DNA from: Salvator merianae
Taxonomy: Eukaryota; Chordata; Lepidosauria; Squamata; Teiidae
DNA: 64,000 nt
NCBI GenBank assembly: GCA_003586115.2
Contig: QVOM02000053.1
Span: 7,824,165 to 7,888,164 of the forward strand
Direction: 5' to 3'
The notes below the pieces were generated by a model that saw only the letters and a list, made by a program, of their open reading frames with translations, was not told the origin of the DNA and did no database searches. The position numbers and the translations under genes are program-made. Positions 55,701-64,000 of the stretch are shown in pieces; positions within the stretch are counted from its first letter, which is position 1; every line of letters begins with the position of its first letter.

Positions 55701-58700
55701 GTATTGGGCAAAAGACCTTAAAGAGTCACTTCTGATTGTAATATCGTACATAAATGTTCTAGTTTGGTCTTAATATTAGGTATATGTGAATGGAATGAAG
55801 AAGCCCTGCTTCTCAGGACAATGATATAGGGGGAAACATACTTGGTTTTCCATTTCATTATCATTTTTAATATGTGGATTTTTAAACTAGGTTACTTCTA
55901 GTATGAATCTTTCTCACTTTGTGTTCTCCCATGCAGGATCTTAGTGAACATGGGATAGCACCAAAGGAAATTTCAGTTACTGATGAATTTGCTTCTAAAA
56001 GTAAAGATAAAATAAAAGAGAAGGCCAGACAGATTGCAGGAGTTGCTGGCCCCATTCCTGGAGCCACAGTGCTGGATGAGTTTATAACACCTGCTGTGTA
56101 AGTATATTATTTTAAAAACTTGTTTTATTGATGATTAAAGGGCTATATAATTTGGGAAGGGGACAGAGCTCCTTCATAGTGCTACTCTGTGCTTCAAGCT
56201 TTGTGGTGCTATAAAGAGGTCTATGCTTTGAAAAACTGGCACATGTTTTTCTGAATGTTTGTGAATTTTGTTTAATAAAAGCTTTTCAAATGTGGTGTTG
56301 CAATAACTTTCCTCTCCAGAATAACTATTGGCATTGACCTGTTGCGAAAAATGGGCTGGAAAGAAGGTCAGGGAGTTGGACCACGAGTAAAGAGGAAGCC
56401 ACGGAAACAAAAACCTGGTATACTTTATTTTTTTTCCCCTGAAAAATGTACTTCACTTTTTTCAATCAATATGATTTTGTACAACACTGGATATCTTGTT
56501 ATCTAGAGGCCTACTTGCACTGATTTTATAGAACTGGTCTCAAAAGAATGTTGAGAAAATTCTCCATTGCATAGATAAGTAACAGGGAGGTGCATTACTT
56601 GGTTCAGCTGTCTCCCAAATCTTCCCTTCCTGTCCCCATAACAATAGTGTTTGACATGCTGTTAGACTGAACCGTGCTCGCTCCAATAATACAATGTAAG
56701 CTTAAAGCATTTTAACCTTGTGTTGTCACTGTTTTGCAGAGCCGGGAGTGAAAATATATGGTTGTGCTTTGCCACCAGGATCTGAAGAGTCAGAGGTATT
56801 TTTTGCACACGTACACATAAACACACACACTCACTCTCAAATAGTATATAGTCTGAGCCTTTGCAAATAATACAGTGGATACCTTGTGATTACAGTAATA
56901 AATATTTATTTATTTACATTTATATACCACTCTTCACCTTAGGTTCCAGAGTGGTTTACACACATAACAAAAATATTTCAAATCAAATATTTAAATATTG
57001 TAGGATTAGGCAGGGTCCTGCATAAGTGTTGCCTGTGTCCCTGCAGCATCTGTACTGAATCTGGCCTCAGAATGATGACAAACCCTCTTCAAAGCCTATT
57101 TATGAAGTCCTTTAAAAATTATTAGCATTTCACAGCATCCTATTAATGTTTTGGGTAGATTTTTAATCCAGTAAACAAATGAACTTACAATCAAATTGCT
57201 GATAGTAGGATGGAGAGAAGCAAAAATTGTATGGAAGGGAAACAAGGAATTGGCCTTTCACTGTTTTGTATCTTTTGCTCCTAAAGGAAGACGAGGATGA
57301 ATATTGGCCAGAAAATGTCACTTTTGCACCCAAAGATGTAATGCCTATAGACCTGAGTCCCAAGGAAAATGTCCACGGAGTTGGTTACAAAGGTCTGGAT
57401 CCCACAAGAGCCTTGTTTGGAGTGTCAGAAGAAGACTTAAACCTTTTAAGTTCCAGGCCTGAAAATTCAAATCTGATAGGTGATTTGCAGCACAGTAAAG
57501 GACGGAAAGTTGGTATTTCAGGCCAGGTAAAGCATTATGAATTGACTGTCTTTGTACATGCGAATGTTGTCTTGCAAGTGAGTGAGTGATGCCTGGCGAC
57601 ATCTTTTAAACCAAAAGGTTGAACTGAATTTCCAGAAAGCAGGGAAGAAACTTCAGTGTTTAGCTTATAGCTCATTGCAGGGCTTATGACAGTGGGGATG
57701 GTGAACAATCATGTTATACTGCTGTAAAATGAAAATTAATGTAGTGAAGATTATATAGGTCCTACAGTATAGGGCCTTAAATAGCACGAGTGCAATTCAT
57801 AGCTTTTCCTGCATACTTTATTTGTGGAGCCAGTGATGGCAATCAGAAATTGGAATTTTAGCCAGTCAGCAGGGGCACTGGAAATCTATCACAGCCTAGA
57901 GGTCCATAGATTACCTGCTCTATATAGTGCCAAAGCAGCAAAGATGCCCCAGATTCTAACAAATAATTGGTGAGAAGCTTATTATTAAAATGTTATTCAA
58001 CTACCATTCTATGCTGTGATGTTTTCTTTAGGCCTTTGGTGTGGGAGCTTTGGAAGAAGACGACGATGACATTTACACTGTTGAATCACTTTCCAAGTAT
58101 GATACTGTCCTGCAAGATGAAGAACCTGGAGATGGACTGTATGGTTGGACAGCACCGAAACAGTATAAAAGCAAGCAAGGTATGGATTGGAGGGGGTCTG
58201 GCAGTGCAAAAATACAGATTACTTGTAACTTCTGAGACGGTGTGATACTAACAAAATGTTGCTTTGTTTTGGAAATACTTATGGGTGCTATATATTTATA
58301 GGACCGGACACCCAGCTCAGATACACAGGAAAAATATTGGATGGTTTTTCACAGGCATCTAAGTCAGTAACACCCCCAAAGGTACGTGAATTACTCCCCC
58401 CCCCCCAAAATATGGCATTTCTTACACAGTTAAACTAACTGAGATGTGCTGTATTGAGTTCTCTGAGCTATTTTTAAATTTCTTTTTGCAGCCATTTTAT
58501 TACTAGCCAAAGTAGCCTCATTAGTGCAAATATTCTGTCAGCTGGTAATGAACTGTATAGCAGCCTATATAGAATGAAAAAAAATCAGTTCAGGGAACTC
58601 TTATGATGCAGCACTTTCTCTGGGAGCTACATACATTCACGGCTATGGCGTATTGGAAGTGTCTATGTTTTTGTAAGCATTTTGCACCATATAAGATACA

Positions 58701-61700
58701 CTGGCATGTATGACGCACCTATAATTTACCAAGGAATATTTAGAAAAGATGAATTTTAAAACATAGAACGTAGGCTGATTTTAGGAGAAATTATTTTGGA
58801 AAAAAATGTCTTACGTGGCAAAAAAAAAAATACAGTACTTATTTATTTGGAAATTCGAACACTAAATTGTATATAATATTTTTCCAATGAATGTACTAAG
58901 CATGTAGTCTGTAATAGATAGTTGCATGGGAATGCATTGGTGATCATTATGGGACTCTCTCTACAACAACGTCACGTAATGCTTTGCTTTTCCTTTAAAA
59001 GATTTATCCTCCTCCTGACCTGCCAAAGGATTACCGGCCCGTCCATTACTTTCGACCTGTGATAAAAGCTGGCGTGGAAAACTCCCATTTAGTGCAGGCA
59101 TTAGCAGAATCCACTGGGAAACTTGAGGGTGATGCAGCCTTCCAAAGCAGGCACCAAAAGACCGCTGCTCAGAGGAGGGATTTACTGGGCGAGGCCCGTC
59201 TTGCAGGTATCCAGTGTGATGGACGTTTCTGTGCATGTCATAGATTTCACTTTGGACATTTTTTTTAGGTGTGTTACTCGACAGTTCTTAATTAATAAAA
59301 AAATCTGCTTCCTACATGTGCATCCATACTGATTAACTCAGTTGCTTGAGGGACTTCTGCAGGTCAATCTGAACCCTGCTTTTAGCCGAGCGTTCAATTC
59401 CGTGTGAATGAATAAGGCTTCCGAAGACTTTATTCTTCTTGATCTTGCATATCATGTTTTTGAATTTCACTTGCACATTTTTCAGTGTTGGAAACTGGCA
59501 GTCTGGGGGAAATGGAGCTATCTTTTAATATAAGGGGGGAAAAAAAGCCCAAAGAAACATACAGTTTAGGCATGTGCACGTCCAGATCTCCCACTACGTT
59601 TTTTGCTGGTGTCAAAAGTGGATACCACCATATTCAAAGATATCCAAACTGGTTTGGACATCTTTTAATGTGCCATGTGGCAGCACCTGTTTTGGGTACC
59701 ATCTGTTGCTAGCAAGATATGTCAAGCACTTTTTTATTCTGTTCTTCGGATTAGTTTCATTTTTACGGGGCTTCATTGAATACAGCGTGCTGTCCCTGAT
59801 GCATGCTTTGGGAGGGGGCTGAGCCTCATTCCGCACATGCCCAGTTTGTCCACCATCCCTCGGTACTCCAGCAGCATGTCCAGAGCCTCTGAAACCACTC
59901 TCTGCCTATCTACTGTCCTTTGGGTCTTCTGTTGTTGATTGCTAGAATGTTGATACATGGCTGGTATTAGGTCTCAAGAGTCACAGTGAGAAAACTCTGT
60001 TTTTAAATAGCATAGCTGGACACTGAGTGCAAACTGCAGTTCATATTCAGCATTTTTTCAAATATGATGTTTAATCTCAAACAACTTTCTGGATTCTTTT
60101 ATCTTCTGCCTGAGATGTATTTTGATTTCCACATATGATATAGTGATTCCCTCCCCCCCCCCTTTCTTCAGGTCCAGCAACTTCTGTTCTGGAGTATTTG
60201 TCAGATAAAGACAAGGAGAGAATCCAAGAAGCCAAACAGACAACGGAACAACAGCTGAAGCCTCTAATTCAGCCCCCGCAGCCCTTACATAGCAGATTCC
60301 AAGTGCCTTCCTGGGAGTTAGCATTGGGAACTAGTTCTAGTGACTTCAAGCCATTTGCGAAAGATCCAGAAAAGCAGAAGAGATACGAACGTTATCTAGA
60401 AAGTGTCAGTTGTGGGAAGAAAGGTAATTCCATGTGTGAAATCCGTAACTATGCCAGAGTTTGCTTTTTCCTTCCTCTTAATCCATTTTCCTCTCGTGTC
60501 CTGTTTTTTAGATCATAAATCTGAGACCAGGGCAGACTTATCACTTATATTTTGTAAGCTGTTGAGGGTGCTTTTTAGGTGGTTGTGTGGGACAAAAATG
60601 TTTTCCAGTAAATAAAAAATGAAAGCATGTACAACCTTTTTTCATATAAGAAAACCATGCCTTGAGATGAATGAATGGAGAGAGTCAAAGGGTAGCACCT
60701 TAAACCTGAAAAATCTAATGCGGCAAGATGTCAGGCTAATATGAAGCCTACTCGTTCACTTTGATGTTAAATACATCCAGCATGCTTCTTCGGGGCAGGC
60801 AGACCTCATGTAGCCTTTGTATGTTATCTTGACGCAGCTTGTCTTCTTAAAGTAGCAGTAGCTCACTCCTTTGGGGAGCCTGATGAGGTTGTCCAAGCAA
60901 GTTTTTCTATCCTGCAAAACTTAAATGATTTTGACAGAAGAAGCTAAAAGCAGAGAAGAAATAAAAGTTGATGCCGCTCCATATTCTGATGAGGCTCCAT
61001 CATTTAGTATCCTGGAAGGAACAGTAACTCCCAACTGCATCTGTGCAGCATGGATGGGTTATTGTCATTTGGTTGTGCAGGGTTTGTGCACCAGTGTATG
61101 GTCTGTGGAGAATTGGCCAGAGACCTTTAACAAAAAAAAAAAAAAGGCTTATAGTTTTACTAAAGCACAACACCATTTTCCATTATAGCTCATCTTTGAA
61201 TTTCTGTACTTCTCTTGAATCTGCCTGTAATTTTCCTTCTTTGTTAGCAAAACTGTTCTTACTGTTATTGCTGTGAAAAGTTGTATTGGTTTTTTTTTTA
61301 AGAACTGTTTTTTCTCTCGCGTATGATTTATGAAATGCATTTGTTTGGGTTTCAGCTTGGATTTATGAGCTGCTTACCATTCTTCCTTTCTCTTGCAGTA
61401 GATGTGCCTGAAAATTATTTAGATACCAATATGATGGAGTGGGAACGAGGAAGAGAACGAGAGGAATTTGCTCGCGCTGCAGTACTGTACCGACCTTCCA
61501 GTTCTGTCCTGTCTTCAAGGTTTACTCCTGCTAAGCATGAGGATGATACTGACACTGTAGAGGTTCCTGCCCAGCAAGAGGTGTGTTTTTCTTAGCATCT
61601 ACAGCAAGCTGTGACAACTGCGTAGAGATGTGCACGCACTCTAAAACTGTGGTTCAGTTCAAACCGAGCCACGTTGTGTTCAGTTCGAATTTGAACCGGG

Positions 61701-62575
61701 TCAAACAGGCTCGAGCCGGTTTGAGTTCAAAGCTTGAACAGGTCTGAACCTGTTCATTAAAAAAAACAAAACAAAAAAACCTTTAAAATCAATTTAAAAA
61801 AAATGTTTTTCAAGGGCAATTGTGGCTGAACTCGAACCAGTTCAAATTGAACCAGTTGATTTGACCCATTTGTACAAACACTCCCTAGTTTAGTTTGGTT
61901 TAGAACAACCCTTTTCAAACAGGGGTTGTGGTTCAGTTTGATTCAAACTGGGTCGAGCCTAAACTAGTTTGGCACATCTCTAGAATTGTGATACAATAAA
62001 ATGTATGTGTATCCAACATTTGTTTTTCAAAGAAGGCAATCTCAGGTTTGGACTTTTGGAAGTGATTGTGTACTATCTGTCCCAAAGCAGCTTCTGCTGG
62101 AGGACAGAAAAGGGGAGATGCAGAAATCAATTTAAAGTAACTGCAGCAGCATTTTTGCTGCCGCACATTCTCTGGCTCCTGTGGTACCTTATTCCTGTTC
62201 AAGTGAGATTAGGATGAGGCAGGACAGACACTCGGATTCGGCATCTCATGCTTTTGCTGGGGCTACTTCCTATAGCAGCTACGGTGAGTAAAAATTAAGT
62301 AGAACCTTGGGAGCTCTGAAGTCGTCATTCCAACTGCCTGTCCTTGGTCAGTACCTGTGGAATACAAAACTCATAATACGTTGCACTCTTACATTTACCA
62401 AGTTTTGTCCATGACTATAATTATTAATTACTGTATCGTTATTTTAGGGTAATACAGATGACAAGCAGGCTGCTGCAGAAATGAAGATGTTTGGGATGAT
62501 GACAAGAGAGAAATTTGAATGGCACCCTGATAAATTATTGTGCAAAAGGTTTAATGTTCCGGATCCTTATTCTGG
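52582..62575 (+). CDS. GPATCH1: G-patch domain-containing protein 1 (3' partial)
   Basis: GPATCH1 is a nuclear spliceosome-associated protein found in late (C complex) spliceosomes. G-patch proteins activate DEAH-box helicases, and DHX35 is the reported partner of this one. Thirteen coding exons join in phase for 1847 nt (about 616 residues); human has about 930. The N-terminus is acidic ([13 protein letters not shown]), followed by the conserved block [20 protein letters not shown]. The G-patch is at about residues 154-185 ([20 protein letters not shown]). Then come [65 protein letters not shown] and [19 protein letters not shown]. The start ATG has A at -3 and G at +4, a strong Kozak context. 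The remaining C-terminal exons, usually lysine/serine-rich, lie beyond the window. No disruption is visible. Confidence 0.97.
53459..53700 (-). mobile_element. L1-like ORF2 C-terminal fragment
   Basis: A 75-codon open minus-strand frame reads [20 protein letters not shown] and [20 protein letters not shown], like the extreme C-terminus of squamate L1 ORF2. It lies in GPATCH1 intron 1, in antisense to the gene. 5'-truncated. Confidence 0.55.
54347..54481 (+). CDS. GPATCH1: GPATCH1 exon 2
   Basis: The acceptor is TTATTTCAG and the donor AAG/GTTAGT. It encodes [20 protein letters not shown] and [20 protein letters not shown], the most conserved N-terminal block. Confidence 0.97.
54634..54719 (+). 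CDS. GPATCH1: GPATCH1 exon 3
   Basis: The acceptor is CTTTAAAG and the donor GAG/GTAAGC. It encodes [17 protein letters not shown] and [10 protein letters not shown]. Confidence 0.96.
54912..54962 (+). mobile_element. CR1 RT remnant
   Basis: It translates as [14 protein letters not shown], the CR1 C-terminal RT motif. The 3' end of probably the same element resumes near 55600, after an inserted repeat. Confidence 0.6.
54963..55435. mobile_element. Probable MITE inserted in a CR1
   Basis: It begins GGCTATTTCCACACAATGTA, close to the family A left end, and is followed by about 470 bp of non-coding sequence with CAGTGTGAATGAGATGTT near its end. The interior does not clearly match family A, so it may be a relative. 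Confidence 0.4.
55600..55770 (+). mobile_element. CR1 3' end fragment
   Basis: GTGTTCAAGGAGAAGGTAGA CTGC, TTTGGATTCCTGCATAAGGC AGGG and AGAGTCACTTCTGATTGTA are the decayed CR1 3' region. Confidence 0.65.
55937..56097 (+). CDS. GPATCH1: GPATCH1 exon 4
   Basis: The acceptor is CCCATGCAG and the donor GCTGT/GTAAGT. It encodes [20 protein letters not shown] and [14 protein letters not shown]. The GTGTAAGT context offers a second GT two bases earlier, but only the chosen donor keeps the frame. Confidence 0.94.
56320..56417 (+). CDS. GPATCH1: GPATCH1 exon 5 (G-patch)
   Basis: The acceptor is CCTCTCCAG and the donor CCTG/GTATAC. It encodes [30 protein letters not shown], with the glycines of the G-patch consensus ([10 protein letters not shown]). 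Confidence 0.97.
56740..56795 (+). CDS. GPATCH1: GPATCH1 exon 6
   Basis: The acceptor is TTTTGCAG and the donor GAG/GTATTT. It encodes [19 protein letters not shown] short CA-rich tract follows in the intron (56812-56832). Confidence 0.94.
56895..56965 (-). mobile_element. L2-like 3' tail, reverse
   Basis: ATTTATTTATTTACATTTAT ATACCACTCTTCACC and GGTTCCAGAGTGGTTTACAC form the reverse complement of a common L2/CR1-type tail in reptile genomes. Confidence 0.6.
57287..57526 (+). CDS. GPATCH1: GPATCH1 exon 7
   Basis: The acceptor is CTCCTAAAG and the donor CAG/GTAAAG; 80 whole codons. It encodes [32 protein letters not shown] and [10 protein letters not shown]. Confidence 0.96.
58032..58179 (+). 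CDS. GPATCH1: GPATCH1 exon 8
   Basis: The acceptor is TTCTTTAG and the donor CAAG/GTATGG. It encodes [20 protein letters not shown] and [18 protein letters not shown]. Confidence 0.96.
58302..58381 (+). CDS. GPATCH1: GPATCH1 exon 9
   Basis: The acceptor is TTTATAG and the donor AAG/GTACGT. It encodes [20 protein letters not shown]-run follows the donor. Confidence 0.94.
58680..58845. mobile_element. Repeat of the ATAAGATGCA family
   Basis: CCATATAAGATACACTGGCA, GACGCACC, GGAATATTTAGAAAAGATGA and GGAGAAATTATTTTGGAAAA match the copy at 23190-23325. It lies in GPATCH1 intron 9. Confidence 0.6.
59002..59206 (+). CDS. GPATCH1: GPATCH1 exon 10
   Basis: The acceptor is TTTAAAAG and the donor GCAG/GTATCC. 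It encodes [19 protein letters not shown] and [14 protein letters not shown]. Confidence 0.95.
60172..60423 (+). CDS. GPATCH1: GPATCH1 exon 11
   Basis: The acceptor is a C-run followed by TTTCTTCAG; the donor is AAAG/GTAATT. It encodes [19 protein letters not shown] and [19 protein letters not shown]. Confidence 0.95.
61399..61580 (+). CDS. GPATCH1: GPATCH1 exon 12
   Basis: The acceptor is TTGCAG, with a second AG three bases on (CAGTAG); the donor is GAG/GTGTGT. It encodes [37 protein letters not shown]. Confidence 0.93.
61623..61982. mobile_element. 360-bp MITE with perfect 11-bp inverted ends
   Basis: The ends are TAGAGATGTGC (61623-61633) and GCACATCTCTA (61972-61982). The interior is built from near-palindromic words such as GGTTCAGTTC, TTTGAACCGG and GAACCAGTTC. 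No coding capacity. It lies in GPATCH1 intron 12, 42 bases after exon 12. Confidence 0.85.
62448..62575 (+). CDS. GPATCH1: GPATCH1 exon 13 (last visible)
   Basis: The acceptor is TTATTTTAG and the donor TCTGG/GTAAGC, phase 2. It encodes [20 protein letters not shown] and [12 protein letters not shown]. Confidence 0.95.
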
Positions 62576-62589
62576 GTAAGCTGCTTAAA

Positions 62590-63385
62590 TTAGGAGAAAT
62601 CCAATAACAGAGCAAGAGCTAAGAAATAAAGGAGTTTGGACAGAAGGAAATTGGCTGGAAGGTAAAACATTGGCTAGAGATAAAAAAAGATGATTTAAAA
62701 ATGCCAACGGTTTTTGAAAACGTTGACACAAAGAATAAAGGAAACTAAAATTATAGCATTGTTAATATACAAAGCAATCAATATGGGAGATAATATGCAA
62801 ATTGAAATTTTAAAGAAGATTTGGGAAACAGATCTTCAAGTGGAGATAAGTCTAACAGAATGGAGAAGAACAATGGAGGGAAAGACATACCTGAATGTTA
62901 CAAAATTTAAGAATTAGATACAGATGACATAGAATAGTTTGGCAAAATGGTTAAAGGAAGTTCAACATTAAGTTGGAGGTGGTGTGTGGAGAAAGGAACA
63001 ATGATACATATGTGGTGGAGTTGCAAGGTAATGCAGGAATTTGAGAAGAAAGCTACAGGAGAGACACAGAAAATAACCAAAGAAAATGTAAGATGAGGTC
63101 CATATTTATATGTGCTTAATGGTTATGAAGGAATTGATAAAAACGTAAAAAGTAAAAAATTGACTAAGAACTTAAGAAGAGCCCTGCTGGATCGGGCCAT
63201 GGCCCTTCTAGTCCAGCATCCTGTTTCACCACAGTGGTCCACCAATTGCTTCTGGGCATCACAAGCAACCTGGAGGCAGTAACTAGACAAATGACATTAC
63301 AAAAATGAGGAAAAAAGGAGAAAATTTAAGTTTGAAGACTGGTATGAAAAACTATGGTAGCAATAGAATATATAAGAAAAAACAG
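62590..63385 (+). mobile_element. L1-like ORF2 tail, interrupted
   Basis: Several frames hold L1 ORF2 C-terminal words: IKETKIIALLIYKAINMGD, WETDLQVEISLTEWRRTM, and EKGTMIHMWWSCKVMQEFE in another frame (the W-x-C segment near the ORF2 C-terminus). Stops and frameshifts make it dead. A CR1 tail breaks it at 63174-63285. Same direction as GPATCH1. Confidence 0.7.
63174..63285 (-). mobile_element. CR1 3' end inserted in the L1 tail
   Basis: TTAAGAAGAGCCCTGCTGGA TCGGGCCATGG, TCTAGTCCAGCATCCTG and CAGTGGTCCACCAATTGCTT CTGGGCAT are the reverse complement of the CR1 terminus. Nearly the same segment occurs at 45288. Confidence 0.8.
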
Positions 63386-63387
63386 AC

Positions 63388-64000
63388 CAGGTTGGGGGTC
63401 GGGGCCCTCCGTGGGGGTCCCCGATTAGGGTTAGGGTTAGAGCCCCGTGGCTAGCTGCGGGCGTGGGGGTCGCGCCGTTGCGCTCGGGGCGGGCCCGTGA
63501 GTGGAGGTGGGTCGTCAGGTCGGGGGTCGGGGCCTTGCGTGGGGGTCCCGGATTAGGGTTAGGGTTAGAGCCCCGTGGCTAGCTGCGGGCGTGGGGGTCG
63601 CGCCGTTGCGCTCTGGGCGGGCCCGTGAGTGGAGGTGGGTGGTCAGGTCGGGGGTCGGGGCCCTGCCTGGGGGTCCCAGATTAGGGTTAGGGTTAGAGCA
63701 CGGGGCTAGCTGCGGGCGTGGGGGTCGCGCCGTTGCGCTCGGGGCGGGCCCCTGAGTGGAGGTGGGGGGTCAGGTCGGGGGTCGGGGCCCTCCGTGGGGG
63801 TCCCCGATTAGGGTTAGGGTTAGGGCCCTGTGGCTAGCTGCGGGCGTGGGGGTCGCGCCGTTGCGCTCGGGGCGGGCCCGTGAGTGGAGGTGGGTGGTCA
63901 GGTCGGGGGTCGGCCTGCGTGGGGGTCCCCGATTAGGGTTAGGGTTAGGGCCCTGTGTAGCTGCGGGCGTGGGGGTCGCGCCGTTGCGCTCGGGGCGGGC
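63388..64000 (+). repeat. GC-rich satellite with telomere-like core, 125-128-bp unit
   Basis: Five GATTAGGGTTAGGGTTAG cores start at 63423, 63551, 63679, 63806 and 63931, giving spacings of 128, 128, 127 and 125. Between cores each unit repeats GCTAGCTGCGGGCGTGGGGG, TCGCGCCGTTGCGCTC and GTGAGTGGAGGTGGG with few changes. The array continues past the window end. It lies in a GPATCH1 intron if the gene is intact beyond. Confidence 0.95.

Noticed and set aside
59565..59860. Possible MITE with GGCATGTGC ends
   Set aside because: GGCATGTGCAC and the inverse of GCACATGCCC pair over too few bases, and no second copy was seen in the window.
63501..63755. Open frame over the satellite
   Set aside because: It only translates tandem GC-rich units.
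1..64000. CRISPR arrays, toxin-antitoxin pairs, phage or plasmid modules
   Set aside because: The window is vertebrate nuclear DNA with spliced genes; no such structures are present. The only regular array is the satellite at the right edge.

Overview
The window is nuclear DNA from a vertebrate, most likely a squamate reptile (lizard or snake). It holds three split protein-coding genes with GT-AG introns, set in non-coding DNA full of short transposon remnants. The squamate call rests on a tRNA-derived SINE resembling Sauria SINE (about 11480-11635), many CR1 3' ends of reptile type, L2-like tails, and L1 ORF2 fragments. The species cannot be determined from the sequence. No CRISPR, operon or other prokaryotic structure is present, and I found no tRNA or rRNA gene.

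Layout: (1) 1-6060: the 3' part of a plus-strand short-chain dehydrogenase/reductase gene of the C-factor/sniffer type. Five exons join in frame; the first exon, with the dinucleotide-binding TGxxxGIG loop, is missing and presumably lies upstream. (2) 6061-12356: an intergenic stretch between converging genes, with a three-unit minisatellite, an AACC microsatellite and a SINE. (3) 13783-50526: a complete minus-strand RHPN2 gene. Fifteen coding exons join without a phase conflict into 682 codons plus stop (HR1, BRO1 and PDZ domains). Intron 1 is about 15 kb and carries most of the transposon debris. (4) 50390-52770: a divergent promoter region with one CpG-rich block at each gene start; the two ATGs lie about 2.06 kb apart, head to head. 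(5) 52582-62575: the plus-strand GPATCH1 gene, first 13 coding exons (about 616 of roughly 930 residues), including the G-patch; the C-terminal exons lie beyond the window. (6) 62590-64000: inside a GPATCH1 intron, an L1 tail broken by a CR1 tail, then a GC-rich tandem satellite of 125-128-bp units, each holding a telomere-like TTAGGG core. The array runs off the window end.

The RHPN2-GPATCH1 head-to-head order matches the order on human chromosome 19q13 and supports naming the rhophilin RHPN2 rather than RHPN1. The two genes have unrelated jobs (Rho signalling and endosomes; spliceosome), so their adjacency is synteny, not a functional operon.

The most unusual content is in the repeats: the telomere-motif satellite, several families of short inverted-repeat (MITE-like) elements, at least two nested insertions, and one MITE family with copies beside both divergent promoters. 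I see no convincing new multi-gene system. Exon boundaries were derived by hand from splice consensus, phase continuity and remembered family similarity; no alignment was run. Repeat family labels A-E are mine.
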